Below are positions 16,931-26,266 of a DNA stretch of 64,000 bases, one piece after another. The stretch's first letter is position 1. Every line of letters starts with the position of its first letter. Position numbers and translations under genes: made by a program. Under the pieces are notes generated by a model. That model saw nothing but the letters and a program-made list of their open reading frames with translations, was not told the DNA's origin and searched no databases. Origin of the DNA: an uncultured Roseateles sp. (GTDB lineage: Bacteria > Pseudomonadota > Gammaproteobacteria > Burkholderiales > Burkholderiaceae_C); contig NZ_OY729424.1 in NCBI RefSeq assembly GCF_963422335.1, forward strand, positions 496,001 through 560,000, read 5' to 3'.

Positions 16931-17686
16931 ATGAGCGCGCTGATGCCAGCCGGCCCGCGTCTGCAGGCCAGCCGCCTGTCGGACCGCCTGGCGGCGCTGC
17001 TGGGCGATCAGGTGCAGGCCGGCACGCTGGCGCCGGGCGATCGGCTGCCCACCGAGCAGCAGCTGTCGGAGCTGCATGGCGTGTCACGCACGGTGGTGCG
17101 CGAGGCGGTGCACCAGCTGAAATCGCAGGGGCTGCTGATCTCGCGCCAGGGCTCGGGCGTCTATGTCGCGCCGCCGGCCACCAACAAGCCCTTGGCCTTC
17201 GACCCCGAGGTGCTGGAGTCGGTGCAGGCGGTGGCCCAGGTCGTCGAGGTGCGCCGGGCGCTGGAGGGCGAGATTGCCGCGCTGGCGGCCGAGCGCGGCA
17301 ACAGCAAGCAGGTGGCGGCCATCAAGCGGGCCGAGAAGGCACTGGAGGCGGCTGTGGCCGCAGGGCGCGATGGCGTCGATGAAGACCTGGCCCTGCACCG
17401 CGCCATCGCCGAGGCCTCGGGCAATCCGCAATTCGGCCGGCTGCTGGGCTTTCTGGAGCAATACCTGCGCGAGGCGATGCGCGTGACGCGGGGCAACGAG
17501 GCCCGCCACCAGGGCTTTGCCGCCGCGGTGCGTGAGGAGCATCACGCCATCGTCGAGGCGATTGCCGCCCGCGACGCCGCCACCGCCCGGCGCGCGGCCA
17601 GCAATCACATGGTGCAGGCAGCGCGCCGGCTTGAAATTGCCGGCGTGCTGACCGCGCCTGCTGCAGCAAAGGACAAACGGAAATGA
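16931..17686 (+). CDS. FadR/FCD-family GntR regulator of acid-sugar catabolism
   Basis: 251 residues. N-terminal winged helix-turn-helix (LAPGDRLPTEQQLSELHGVSRTVVREAVHQLKSQGLL, about 35-75), then GSGVYVAPP and an FCD effector domain from about 90 with DEDLALHRAIAEASGN and EHHAIVEAIAARD carrying the Asp/His metal-ligand pattern. The C-terminal Lys-rich tail overlaps the ltnD start (ATGA). It is the first gene of the operon it presumably represses; the effector is likely an acid sugar such as threonate or erythronate. Confidence 0.88.
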   Translation: MSALMPAGPRLQASRLSDRLAALLGDQVQAGTLAPGDRLPTEQQLSELHGVSRTVVREAVHQLKSQGLLISRQGSGVYVAPPATNKPLAFDPEVLESVQAVAQVVEVRRALEGEIAALAAERGNSKQVAAIKRAEKALEAAVAAGRDGVDEDLALHRAIAEASGNPQFGRLLGFLEQYLREAMRVTRGNEARHQGFAAAVREEHHAIVEAIAARDAATARRAASNHMVQAARRLEIAGVLTAPAAAKDKRK

Positions 17687-18588
17687 CAAGCAAGACTCTG
17701 GGCGTCGTGGGCCTTGGCTCGATGGGCTATGGCGCCGCCGTCTCGGCACTGAGGCGCGGCGTGCCGACCTGGGGCCTGGACACCCGGGCCGAGGCGCGCG
17801 AACGCTTCGTCGCCGACGGTGGCCGCAGCACTGCCTCGCTGGCCGAGCTGGGTGCGCACTGCGATGTGGTCGTGGTGCTCGTCGTCAATGCCGCGCAGAC
17901 CGAGGACGTGCTGTTCGCCGAAGGCGGCCTGGCCGCCACGCTGAAGCCGGGCTCGGTGATCGTCACCTCAGCCACCGTGGACCCGACCCTGCCGCCGCTG
18001 TGGGAGGCCCGCTTGGCCGAGCGCGGCCTGTGGCTGATTGACGGCCCGGTCTCTGGCGGGGCCAAGAAGGCGGCCGAGGGCCAGATGACGGTGATGGCCT
18101 CCGGCAAGCCCGAGGCCTTTGCAGCGGCCGGCGTGCTGCTCGATGCGATCGCCGGCAAGGTCTACCGGCTGGGCGACAAGGCCGGCATCGGCTCGACGGT
18201 GAAGATGGTCAATCAGCACCTGGCCGGCGTGCACATTGCCGCCGCCTGCGAGGGCATGGCCCTGGGCATGCGCGCCGGCGCCGACCCGGAGCAGCTGTAC
18301 GAGGTGATCTGCAACTCGGCCGGCATGAGCTGGATGTTCCAGAACCGCGTGCCCCACATCCTGGCCGGCGACTACACGCCGCTGTCGGCGGTGAACATCT
18401 TCATCAAGGACCTGGGCATCGTGCTCGACGCCGCGCGCAAGCTGCAGTTCCCGCTGCCGCTGGCCGCACAGGCGCATCAGCTGTACCTGGCCACCGCCGC
18501 CGCCGGCCATGGGGGCGAGGACGACTCGGCCGTGATCAAGTTCTATGCGCAGCTGGCCGGACTCGAATTGCCACAGGCGCGAACATGA
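17683..18588 (+). CDS. ltnD: L-threonate dehydrogenase
   Basis: 301 residues, beta-hydroxyacid dehydrogenase family. NAD-binding GLGSMGYGAA at 9-18, substrate motif DGPVSGGAKKAAEGQM, catalytic lysine in STVKMVNQHLAG. Next to otnK, otnC and otnI it fits LtnD, which oxidises L-threonate at C2 to 2-oxo-tetronate. A closely related 3-hydroxyisobutyrate or tartronate-semialdehyde activity is the alternative if context is ignored. Start and stop overlap both neighbours by 4 bases. Confidence 0.88.
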   Translation: MTSKTLGVVGLGSMGYGAAVSALRRGVPTWGLDTRAEARERFVADGGRSTASLAELGAHCDVVVVLVVNAAQTEDVLFAEGGLAATLKPGSVIVTSATVDPTLPPLWEARLAERGLWLIDGPVSGGAKKAAEGQMTVMASGKPEAFAAAGVLLDAIAGKVYRLGDKAGIGSTVKMVNQHLAGVHIAAACEGMALGMRAGADPEQLYEVICNSAGMSWMFQNRVPHILAGDYTPLSAVNIFIKDLGIVLDAARKLQFPLPLAAQAHQLYLATAAAGHGGEDDSAVIKFYAQLAGLELPQART

Positions 18589-19847
18589 GCATCATCCTCG
18601 GCGTCATTGCAGACGACTTCACCGGCGCCACCGATGTGGCCAGCATGCTGGTGCGCGCCGGCATGCGCACGGTGCAGGTGATTGGCGTGCCGGCGGCAGA
18701 TGCCGCGCTGCCCGATGCCGACGCCGTGGTCGTGGCGCTGAAGTCGCGCACCACACCGGCCAATCAGGCGGTGGCCGAATCGCTGGCGGCCCTGCGCTGG
18801 CTGCAGCAAGCCGGCGCGCGCCAGTTCTATTTCAAGTACTGCTCTACCTTCGACTCGACCGCCGCCGGCAATATCGGTCCGGTGGCCGAGGCGCTGATGG
18901 AGGCACTCGGCACCGACTTCGCCATCGCCTGCCCCGCCTTCCCGGAAAACGGCCGCACGGTGTTCCGCGGCCATCTGTTCGTGGGCGACCAGTTGCTCAG
19001 CGACTCGGGCATGCGCAGCCATCCGCTGACGCCGATGACGGACTCCAACCTGGTGCGTGTGTTGCAGGCGCAGGCCAAAGGCCAGGTCGGCCTGCTGCGC
19101 TACGACACGCTGGCGCTGGGCACGGTCGCCACCTGCGAGCGCATCGAGGCGCTGCGCAGCGAGGGCGTGCGCCTGGCCGTGGCCGATGCCGTCAGCAACG
19201 ATGACCTGCGCGTGCTGGCGCAAGCCTGCGCCGACCTGCCGCTGATCACCGCCGGCTCCGGCGTGGCCCTGGGCCTGCCCGAGGTCTATGCGGCGCGCGG
19301 CTGGCTGCAGCCCGATGCACAGGCAGCGAACCTGCCCGCCGTGGGCGGCAAGGCCGCTGTGCTGTCCGGCTCCTGCTCGACGGCGACGAATGCCCAGGTG
19401 CAGCACTGGCTGCAGGCGGGCAAGCCGGGCTTTCATGTCGATGCACTGGCGATGGCCGAAGGCAATGATCTCGCCGCGGCCGCGCTGGCCTGGGCCGCTC
19501 AGCAGCAGGAAGCGGTGCTGATCTATGCCACCGCTGCGCCGCAACAGGTGCAGGCGGCGCAAGCGGCGCTGGGTGTGGAGCGGGCAGGGCAACTCGTCGA
19601 GCACTGCCTGGCGCAGATCGCGCAAGGCCTGGTCGAGGGCGGCGTGCGTCGGCTGGTGGTGGCCGGCGGCGAAACCTCGGGCGCCGTGGTGCAGGCACTC
19701 GGCGTTCAGTCGCTGCGCATCGGCGCGCCGATAGACCCCGGCGTGCCCTGGACGCAGGCCCAGGGGCGGCAGCTGCTGCTGGCCCTGAAGTCCGGCAACT
19801 TCGGCGGCGTCGACTTCTTTGCCAAAGCCCTGGCGCAGGTGGCGTGA
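18585..19847 (+). CDS. otnK: 3-oxo-tetronate kinase (DUF1537 family)
   Basis: 420 residues. The N-terminal domain starts MSIILGVIADDFTGATDVASML, the hallmark DDFTGATD of the DUF1537 kinases; KYCSTFDSTAAGNIGP and ACPAFPENGRTVFRGHLFVG follow. The C-terminal nucleotide-binding domain ends VVAGGETSGAVVQALG ... LKSGNFGGVDFF. The enzyme phosphorylates 3-oxo-tetronate at C4 in threonate/erythronate catabolism. A second DUF1537 kinase at 30985-32376 lacks the HLFVG segment and belongs to another subgroup. Confidence 0.93.
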   Translation: MSIILGVIADDFTGATDVASMLVRAGMRTVQVIGVPAADAALPDADAVVVALKSRTTPANQAVAESLAALRWLQQAGARQFYFKYCSTFDSTAAGNIGPVAEALMEALGTDFAIACPAFPENGRTVFRGHLFVGDQLLSDSGMRSHPLTPMTDSNLVRVLQAQAKGQVGLLRYDTLALGTVATCERIEALRSEGVRLAVADAVSNDDLRVLAQACADLPLITAGSGVALGLPEVYAARGWLQPDAQAANLPAVGGKAAVLSGSCSTATNAQVQHWLQAGKPGFHVDALAMAEGNDLAAAALAWAAQQQEAVLIYATAAPQQVQAAQAALGVERAGQLVEHCLAQIAQGLVEGGVRRLVVAGGETSGAVVQALGVQSLRIGAPIDPGVPWTQAQGRQLLLALKSGNFGGVDFFAKALAQVA

Positions 19848-20509
19848 TGGACTTCGAACACAGCGCCCTGCGCATCGAGATCTGCCGCGTCGGCCGCTCG
19901 CTGTTCGAGCGCGGCTATGTGCATGCCACGGCCGGCAATATCAGCGTGCGCCTGGCCGAGGGTGAGGGCTTTCTGATCACGCCCACCGATGCCTGCCTGG
20001 GCTTTCTGAAGCCGGACGATCTGGCCCATGTGGCCGCGGACGGCCGGCAGCTGGCCGGCGCAACGGCCAGCAAGACCCTGGCCCTGCACCGTCGCATCTA
20101 CGAGGCCGAGCCTCACGCGCACTGCGTGATCCACACCCACAGCACCCATCTGGTGGCGCTGACCTTGGCCGGCGTCTGGACCGAACATGACATCGTGCCG
20201 CCGATCACGCCCTACTACGTGATGAAGGTCGGCCATGTGCCGCTGATCCGCTACCACCGGCCTGGCGACCCGGCCGCGGCCGAGGCCGTGGCGGCGGCCA
20301 TTCTGCGTGCGCAGCGCAGCGGTGCCCCGTTGCGCGCCGTGATGCTGGACCGGCTGGGGCCCAACGTCTGGCACGAATCGCCGGCCAGCGCGATGGCCGT
20401 GCTCGAAGAGCTGGAAGAGACGGCCAGGCTGTGGCTGATGACAAAACCCGCGCCGCTCAGCGACGCCCAGATCAACGAATTGCGCAGCCAGTTTGGTGCG
20501 CGCTGGTAA
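19844..20509 (+). CDS. otnC: 3-oxo-tetronate 4-phosphate decarboxylase (class II aldolase fold)
   Basis: 221 residues of the class II aldolase/adducin fold. ATAGNISVR is the phosphate-binding region; zinc ligands come from VIHTHSTHLVAL and the later HRPGDPAA region; an acidic residue lies in HRRIYEAEPHAHC. In the otn pathway this enzyme decarboxylates 3-oxo-tetronate 4-phosphate to dihydroxyacetone phosphate. The 4-base overlap with otnK supports the assignment. Confidence 0.92.
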   Translation: MMDFEHSALRIEICRVGRSLFERGYVHATAGNISVRLAEGEGFLITPTDACLGFLKPDDLAHVAADGRQLAGATASKTLALHRRIYEAEPHAHCVIHTHSTHLVALTLAGVWTEHDIVPPITPYYVMKVGHVPLIRYHRPGDPAAAEAVAAAILRAQRSGAPLRAVMLDRLGPNVWHESPASAMAVLEELEETARLWLMTKPAPLSDAQINELRSQFGARW

Positions 20510-20535
20510 GCAAGAGAACAAGGAAGAAAGCATCC

Positions 20536-21333
20536 ATGCCCCGTTTCGCCGCCAACCTGACGATGATGTACACGGAGCACGGCTTCCTCGACCGCTTTGC
20601 TGCTGCGGCGGCGGACGGCTTCCGCGCTGTCGAGTACCTGTTCCCCTATGCATTTGAAAAAGCGGAACTGGCGCAACGGCTGGCCGACAGCGGCCTGCGC
20701 CAGGTGCTGTTCAACGCTCCGCCCGGCGACTTCGAGGCCGGCGAGCGCGGCATCGCCTGCCTGCCCGGGCGCGAGGACGAGTTCCGCCGCGGTTTCCTGG
20801 AGCAGGCCCTGCCCTATGCCGAGGCGCTGGCCTGCCCGCGCATCCATCTGATGGCCGGTCTGGTGCCCGCGGGCGCCGACCGTGCCGCCCTGCGCGCCAC
20901 CTACCTGGCCAATCTCGTCTGGGCCGCCCGGCAGGCCGCCAGCGCCGGCCGCGAGGTGCTGATCGAACCTATCAACACGCGCGATATCCCGGGCTTCTTC
21001 CTGAACCGGCAGGACGAGGCCCATGCCGTTGTCGCCGAGGTCGGCGCGGCCAATCTGAAGGTGCAGATGGATCTGTACCACTGCCAGATCGTCGAGGGCG
21101 ATCTGGCGATGAAGCTGCGCCAGTACCTGCCGACGGGCCGCGTCGGCCATATCCAGATCGCCGGCGTGCCGCTGCGGCACGAGCCCGACCTTGGCGAGAT
21201 CAACCATCCCTATCTGTTCGCGCTGCTGGACGAGCTGGGCTACGCCGGCCATATCGGCTGCGAGTACCGACCGCGCGGGGCCACGTCTGAAGGCCTGGCC
21301 TGGTTCGCCCCCTACAAGGACTCCCAATCATGA
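20536..21333 (+). CDS. otnI: 2-oxo-tetronate isomerase (hydroxypyruvate isomerase family)
   Basis: 265 residues starting MPRFAANLTMMYTEHGFLDRF. AP-endonuclease-2-type TIM barrel with metal/catalytic residues in LIEPINTRDIPGFFL, QMDLYHCQ, GHIQIAGVPLRHEPD and IGCEYRP. The MYTE...FLDRFAAAAADGF start is characteristic of Hyi/OtnI proteins. In this context it converts 2-oxo-tetronate to the 3-oxo isomer used by OtnK. The Hyi assignment (hydroxypyruvate to tartronate semialdehyde) is possible but not supported by glyoxylate genes nearby. Confidence 0.88.
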   Translation: MPRFAANLTMMYTEHGFLDRFAAAAADGFRAVEYLFPYAFEKAELAQRLADSGLRQVLFNAPPGDFEAGERGIACLPGREDEFRRGFLEQALPYAEALACPRIHLMAGLVPAGADRAALRATYLANLVWAARQAASAGREVLIEPINTRDIPGFFLNRQDEAHAVVAEVGAANLKVQMDLYHCQIVEGDLAMKLRQYLPTGRVGHIQIAGVPLRHEPDLGEINHPYLFALLDELGYAGHIGCEYRPRGATSEGLAWFAPYKDSQS

Positions 21334-22334
21334 AGTTGCTGATCACCGGCGGGGCCGGGTTTCTCGGCGCACGGCTCGCCCGCACGCTGCTGGCCCGCGG
21401 TCAATTGAACGGTCGCAAGATCAACACCCTGGTGCTGGCCGATCTGTTCCCGCCACCGGTCGACCTGATGGCAGATGCCCGGGTGCAGGCCCGCACCGGC
21501 GCGCTGCTGGACCAATGCACGGCCCTGGGCACAGAGGGCTTTGACGGCGTGTTCCACCTGGCCTCGGCGGTATCGGCCGAATGCGAGCTGGATTTCGAGC
21601 TGGGCCTGCGCTCCAATCTCGACACCACCCGCGCACTGCTCGACGCGCTGCGTGCACACACCCAGCGGGGCGCCGCGGCGCCGCGGCTCGTCTTCGCCAG
21701 CTCGGTGGCCGTGTTCGGTTCAGACCCGGCCCTGCCGCTGCCGGCCGTGGTGCAGGATGACACCCTGCCCACGCCGCAGTCGTCGTACGGCGTGCACAAA
21801 TTCATCTGCGAGCAGCTGGTGGCCGACTACACGCGCAAGGGTTATATCGATGGCCGCACGGCGCGGCTGATGACGGTGTCGGTGCGGCCCGGCCGGCCCA
21901 ATGGCGCCGCCTCGGGCTTTCTGTCCGGCATCATCCGCGAGCCGCTGGCCGGGCTGGACGCCGTCTGCCCGGTCGCCCCCGAGACGCGCATCGCCCTGGC
22001 CTCGCCGGCCCGCACCATCGAGGGCCTGATCGCCGTGTTCGAGGCCGATCGCGAGGCCTTCGGCGGCCGCACCGCGCTGAACCTGCCGGCGCTGACCGTC
22101 AGCGTGCAAGAGATGCTGGACGCTCTGGCCGCCGTGGCCGGCCCCGAGGCCGTGGCCCGCGTGCGCTTCGAGCCCGACACCGGCGTGGCACGCATGGTCG
22201 GCGGCTGGCCGGCGCGCTTCGAGTCGGCCCGGCGCGAGCGCCTGGGCCTGCGGCCCGACAGTGACTTCAAGAGCATCGTGCTGCAGTATGTGCAGGACAA
22301 CCCGGCGGCCGTGACGATCCCGCTGCGCGTCTGA
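21330..22334 (+). CDS. denD: D-erythronate dehydrogenase
   Basis: 334 residues, extended short-chain dehydrogenase (NAD-epimerase fold). NAD motif TGGAGFLGARLA at about 6-17, FASSVAVFG strand, active-site SSYGVHKF (YxxxK) and VRPGRPNGAASGFLSGIIREPL in the substrate domain. Such proteins beside otn genes are DenD, which oxidises D-erythronate to 2-oxo-D-tetronate. With ltnD in the same operon, both L-threonate and D-erythronate can enter at OtnI. It overlaps otnI by 4 bases. Confidence 0.9.
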   Translation: MKLLITGGAGFLGARLARTLLARGQLNGRKINTLVLADLFPPPVDLMADARVQARTGALLDQCTALGTEGFDGVFHLASAVSAECELDFELGLRSNLDTTRALLDALRAHTQRGAAAPRLVFASSVAVFGSDPALPLPAVVQDDTLPTPQSSYGVHKFICEQLVADYTRKGYIDGRTARLMTVSVRPGRPNGAASGFLSGIIREPLAGLDAVCPVAPETRIALASPARTIEGLIAVFEADREAFGGRTALNLPALTVSVQEMLDALAAVAGPEAVARVRFEPDTGVARMVGGWPARFESARRERLGLRPDSDFKSIVLQYVQDNPAAVTIPLRV

Positions 22335-22379
22335 ACACTTTCCCAACCCATCCACCAAAACCTAGAGACGGAGACAAGC

Positions 22380-23354
22380 ATGACCACGACATTCAAGACC
22401 ACCCTGATCACCGCCGCGCTGTGCGCGCTGGCCGGCAGCGCCGCCGCACAAACCGTGCTGAAGATTGGCTATGCCACCAGCAAGGAGTCGCATTACGGCG
22501 TGGGCTCCACCGTGTTCTGCGACGAAATGGAGAAGGGCACGGCCGGCCGCTACAAGTGCCAGCAGTTCCCTTCATCGGCGCTGGGCGGCGAACGCGAGCA
22601 GATCGAGGCCGTGCAGCTGGGCACGCAGGATCTGACCAATACCTCGACCGGCCCGCTGGGCAACTTCGTGCCCGAGGCGAAGATCTTCGACATTCCCTTC
22701 CTGTTCCGCGACTACGACCATGCCCGCCACACCATGGATGGCCCGATCGGCCAGGATGTGCTGAAGAAGCTGCAGGGCAAGGGCCTGATCGGCCTGGCCT
22801 GGACGGAGAACGGCTTCCGCCACATGACCAACAGCAAGCGCGCCATCGTCCACGCCACCGACGCCTCCGGCCTGAAGCTGCGCACGATGGAGAACAAGGT
22901 GCATATGGAGGGCTACAAGACCTTCGGCCTGCTGCCCACGCCGATGCCCTTCCCGGAGTTGTTCACCGCGCTGCAGCAGGGCACCGTCGATGGCCAGGAG
23001 AACCCGATTCCGGTCATCCTGGCATCCAAGTTCTCGCAGGTGCAGAAGCACTTGTCGCTGACCGGCCACGTCTACTCGCCGGCGGTGCTGCTGCTGTCGC
23101 CCACCGTCTGGAACAAGCTGTCCGACGCCGACAAAAAGGTCTTCGTCGACGCCGCCAACAAGGGCGCCGCCGCGCAGCGCAAGAAGGTCAATGACGACGA
23201 GGCCACCGGCATCGCCCAGCTGAAGAAGGACGGCATGCTGGTGGTCGAGAAGGTGGATGGCGAGAGCTTCCGCAAGGCCGTGGCACCGGCCTATGTCGGC
23301 TTCGCCAAGGAATTTGGCGCCGACAAGATTGCCGCGATCCAGGCTGTCAAGTAA
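22380..23354 (+). CDS. TRAP transporter solute-binding protein DctP
   Basis: 324 residues. Sec signal MTTTFKTTLITAALCALAGSAAAQ with cleavage before TVLKIGY. DctP-fold hallmarks: GEREQIEAVQLGTQDL, LKLRTMENKVH with the conserved carboxylate-binding arginine, and FPELFTALQQGTVDGQENPIP. It lies 45 bases after denD and before the Q and M subunits, so the ligand is likely a sugar acid of this locus. A very close paralogue is at 26267-27247. Confidence 0.93.
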   Translation: MTTTFKTTLITAALCALAGSAAAQTVLKIGYATSKESHYGVGSTVFCDEMEKGTAGRYKCQQFPSSALGGEREQIEAVQLGTQDLTNTSTGPLGNFVPEAKIFDIPFLFRDYDHARHTMDGPIGQDVLKKLQGKGLIGLAWTENGFRHMTNSKRAIVHATDASGLKLRTMENKVHMEGYKTFGLLPTPMPFPELFTALQQGTVDGQENPIPVILASKFSQVQKHLSLTGHVYSPAVLLLSPTVWNKLSDADKKVFVDAANKGAAAQRKKVNDDEATGIAQLKKDGMLVVEKVDGESFRKAVAPAYVGFAKEFGADKIAAIQAVK

Positions 23355-23418
23355 GTCTCGTTCAACCAGAATCCGGGCGGCGCTCACTCGCGCCGGCCCG
23401 GTTTGACCAGGAGGCGCC

Positions 23419-23910
23419 ATGCGCACTCTTCTGCTGGCGGTCGACCGCCATCTGAGCAATTTCGCCCTCAACGTGGCCTGTGTGCTGCTGGCCGTGATCA
23501 GCGCCCTGGGCCTGTGGCAGGTGGTGACGCGCTTCGTGCTGTCGCAACCGTCGACCTGGACCGAGGAGTCGATGCGGCGCCTCTTGATCTGGTGCGTGAT
23601 GCTGGGCGTGGTGGTGGCCTTCCGGCGCGGCGCGCTGGTCTCGGTGGACCTGATGCTGCGCATGAGCAAGGGCGTCTTCCATCAGGCGGTGCGCTGGCTG
23701 ATCACGCTCAGCTCGCTGGCCTTTCTGAGCGTGCTGCTGTGCTACGGCATCAACCTGGCCTGGCGCGTGCGCTTCCAGACCTTCGCCAGCATGGAGCTGT
23801 CGATGGCCTGGGCCTATGCCGCCCTGCCGGTGGGCGCCGCGCTGGCCCTGGTGGCCGTGCTGGCCCAGCATGTCGATCCGATGAACGAAGAGCTGGAAAA
23901 CGCTCAGTAG
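23419..23910 (+). CDS. TRAP transporter small permease DctQ
   Basis: 163 residues with four membrane helices (FALNVACVLLAVISALGLWQVV, LLIWCVMLGVVVAF, LITLSSLAFLSVLLCYGI and AYAALPVGAALALVAVL). The STWTEESMRRLLIW segment is the conserved DctQ motif. It pairs with the following DctM subunit 24 bases downstream. Confidence 0.93.
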   Translation: MRTLLLAVDRHLSNFALNVACVLLAVISALGLWQVVTRFVLSQPSTWTEESMRRLLIWCVMLGVVVAFRRGALVSVDLMLRMSKGVFHQAVRWLITLSSLAFLSVLLCYGINLAWRVRFQTFASMELSMAWAYAALPVGAALALVAVLAQHVDPMNEELENAQ

Positions 23911-23934
23911 ACCAGCCTGGAAGCGACCCACATC

Positions 23935-25251
23935 ATGTCATTCACCCTGCTCATCACGATGCTGCTGGCCTTTGCCTTCAGCGTCTCCATCGCCGTCTCG
24001 ATTGGCGGCTCCGCCATGCTGGGCCTGGCCTTCTTCGACCCCGAACGCCTGGTGCTTGCGCCCAAGGAGATGTTCACCGCGATCGACAAATTCCCGCTCG
24101 CGGCCGTGCCCTTCTTCATACTCGCCGGCAATCTGATGGAGACCGGCGGCATCTCGCGCCGCCTGGTGGACTTCGCCAAGTCCCTGGTCGGTGGTGTGCA
24201 GGGCGGTCTGCCCATGACCTGCGTGCTGACCTGCATGATCTTCGCGGCGGTGTCGGGCTCGTCGGTGGCCACCACCTTCGCCATCGGCTCCATCCTGATA
24301 CCGGCGCTGATCAAGCATGGCTACCCGCGCGAATACGCGGCCGCGCTGCAGGCCACTGCGGCCGAGCTGGGCGTGATCATTCCGCCGTCGATCCCGATGA
24401 TTCTGTTCGGCGTGTCGGCCGAGGTGTCTATCGGCGAGCTGTTCATCGCCGGCTTCGGGCCCGGCCTGCTGATCGGCGGCGTGCTGATGCTGTTCGTGCA
24501 CCTCTACTGCCGCTGGAAGGGCTGGGGCCTGAAGGATGGCGACGGCCGCCTGAGCGTGGGCACCGCCACCTACAAGGCCGGCTTTGCGCTCTTGATGCCG
24601 GTGATCATTCTGGGCGGCATCTACGGCGGCATCTTCACGCCCACCGAGGCCTCGGTGGTGGCGGTGTTCTATGCGCTGATCGTCGGCCTGTTCATCCACC
24701 GCGAGCTGACCTTCAAGGACCTTGTCCCGGTGTTCCGCAAGTCGGTGATCTCCAGCGCGGTGATCATGTTCATCATCGCCAACGCCGGCCTGTTCGCCTT
24801 TCTGATCACCCGTGCCGGTGTGCCCGAGGCGCTGGGCGCCTGGCTGACCGAGGTGCTGCAGTCGCCGATGTGGTTCCTGCTGGGCGTGAATGCCGCTCTG
24901 TTCGTGATCGGCATGTTCATCGAGACCTCGGCGGCCATCATCGTGCTGGCGCCGATCCTGGTGCCGGTGGCCCGGCACTTCGGGGTCGATCCGGTGCACT
25001 TCGGCACCATCATGGTCGTCAACCTGGCGCTGGGCATGATCACGCCGCCCTTCGGCGTCAATCTGTTCGCCGCCTGCACGGTGGCCAAGATCTCGCTGGA
25101 CCGCATCGTCAAGTACCTCTTGCCCTTTGTGCTGGTGATCATCGGCTGCCTGATGCTGATCACCTACATCCCGCAGATCAGCCTGGCGTTGCGCGATCTG
25201 GTGTACCCGCCGGCGGTAGTGGCGCCGGTGCCTTCGATCGCGCCGCAATGA
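23935..25251 (+). CDS. TRAP transporter large permease DctM
   Basis: 438 residues with about 12 membrane helices. Family motifs: AVPFFILAGNLMETGGISRRLVDFAKSLVGGVQGG, VSGSSVATTFAIGSILIP, ATAAELGVIIPPSIPMI and a closing MITPPFGVNLFAACTVAKISL. The subunit uses sodium-driven antiport with the DctP protein. It is the last gene before a 112-base gap carrying a hairpin and an operator-like dyad. Confidence 0.95.
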   Translation: MSFTLLITMLLAFAFSVSIAVSIGGSAMLGLAFFDPERLVLAPKEMFTAIDKFPLAAVPFFILAGNLMETGGISRRLVDFAKSLVGGVQGGLPMTCVLTCMIFAAVSGSSVATTFAIGSILIPALIKHGYPREYAAALQATAAELGVIIPPSIPMILFGVSAEVSIGELFIAGFGPGLLIGGVLMLFVHLYCRWKGWGLKDGDGRLSVGTATYKAGFALLMPVIILGGIYGGIFTPTEASVVAVFYALIVGLFIHRELTFKDLVPVFRKSVISSAVIMFIIANAGLFAFLITRAGVPEALGAWLTEVLQSPMWFLLGVNAALFVIGMFIETSAAIIVLAPILVPVARHFGVDPVHFGTIMVVNLALGMITPPFGVNLFAACTVAKISLDRIVKYLLPFVLVIIGCLMLITYIPQISLALRDLVYPPAVVAPVPSIAPQ

Positions 25252-25278
25252 GGCGTGAACGCAAGGGTTTACGCCATA

Positions 25279-25302
25279 GATGATGTGACGTACTCATCAT
25301 AC
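25279..25302 (+). promoter_or_regulatory. Operator-like dyad before apnO
   Basis: ATGATGTGACGTACTCATCAT is a dyad with ATGATG/CATCAT arms, extended on the right to TCATCATACC. It matches the GTATGATGA word before the GntR gene at 16931 and is a candidate binding site for that or the 32373 GntR protein. Confidence 0.45.
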
Positions 25303-25313
25303 CATTAGACCAA

Positions 25314-25337
25314 CAGACTCCGAAGAATTGGAGTCTG
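25314..25337 (+). terminator. Hairpin in the gap between dctM and apnO
   Basis: CAGACTCC (25314-25321) pairs with GGAGTCTG (25330-25337) around GAAGAATT. No T-run follows, so it may attenuate rather than end transcription, separating the threonate/erythronate and apionate halves. Confidence 0.4.
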
Positions 25338-25363
25338 ACCCCACTTCTGGTCTGGAGGTTTTG

Positions 25364-26194
25364 ATGAGTGCAACGATTGCGCTGTTTGGCGCTGGCGGCA
25401 AGATGGGGGTGCGGCTGGCCCGCAACCTGGTGGGCTCGGCCTACAAGGTCCGGCATGTGGAGCCGGGCGCGGTGGGCCGGCAGCGGCTGCAGGACGAGCT
25501 GGGCCTGGCCTGCGTCTCGGCCGAGGCGGCGCTGGACGGGGCCGATGTGGTCATCCTGGCCGTGCCCGACACCCTGATCGGCAAGCTCTCGCACGAGATT
25601 GCGCCGCTGCTGCAACCGGGCACGATGGTCATGACCCTGGATGCCGCGGCGCCCTTTGCCGGCCATCTGCCGGAGCGGCCCGATCTGGTCTATTTCGTCG
25701 CCCACCCCTGCCACCCGCCGATCTTCAATGACGAGACCACGCCCGAGGCGCGGCGCGACTTCTTCGGCGGAGGACACGCCAAGCAGTCGGTGGTCAGCGC
25801 GCTGATGCAGGGCACGGATGCGGACTTCGCGCTGGGCGAGGACATCGCCAAGGTCATCTACGCGCCCATCCTGCGCTCCTACCGGCTGACCGTCGACCAG
25901 ATGGCGTTGCTGGAGCCCGGCCTGTCCGAGACCGTCTGCGCCACCCTGCTGGACGTGATGCGCGAGGCCATGGACGAGGTCGTGGCGCGCGGCGTGCCGG
26001 CCGAGGCCGCACGCGACTTCCTGCTCGGCCATATGACCATACTCGCCGCGGTGATCTTCAAGGAGATCCCAGGCCAGTTCTCCGACGCCTGCAACAAGGC
26101 CATCACCTTCGGCAAGCCCAGGCTGATGCGCGAGGACTGGAAGCAGGTGTTCGACCGCGCAGAGATCGCCGAAAGCATCCGCCGCATCACCTGA
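25364..26194 (+). CDS. apnO: D-apionate oxidoisomerase-like dehydrogenase
   Basis: 276 residues with a strong ribosome-binding site (GGAGG). The Rossmann motif FGAGGKMGVRLARNL is at about 7-21 and the C-terminal helical domain is of the phosphogluconate-dehydrogenase type. FVAHPCHPPIFNDE and FFGGGHAKQSVVSALMQG are typical of the group that includes ApnO, which oxidises and rearranges D-apionate to 3-oxo-isoapionate. The downstream RuBisCO-like protein and DUF1537 kinase match published apionate pathways (OiaX or OiaC, and OiaK). Assignment rests on both sequence style and context. Confidence 0.8.
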   Translation: MSATIALFGAGGKMGVRLARNLVGSAYKVRHVEPGAVGRQRLQDELGLACVSAEAALDGADVVILAVPDTLIGKLSHEIAPLLQPGTMVMTLDAAAPFAGHLPERPDLVYFVAHPCHPPIFNDETTPEARRDFFGGGHAKQSVVSALMQGTDADFALGEDIAKVIYAPILRSYRLTVDQMALLEPGLSETVCATLLDVMREAMDEVVARGVPAEAARDFLLGHMTILAAVIFKEIPGQFSDACNKAITFGKPRLMREDWKQVFDRAEIAESIRRIT

Positions 26195-26266
26195 GCCCTT
26201 TTCGCCTTCTCGCCCAGCTGCCACAGAAGCGGCGGGTGATCCGTTCCGTCCTTCCCAGGAGACAAA

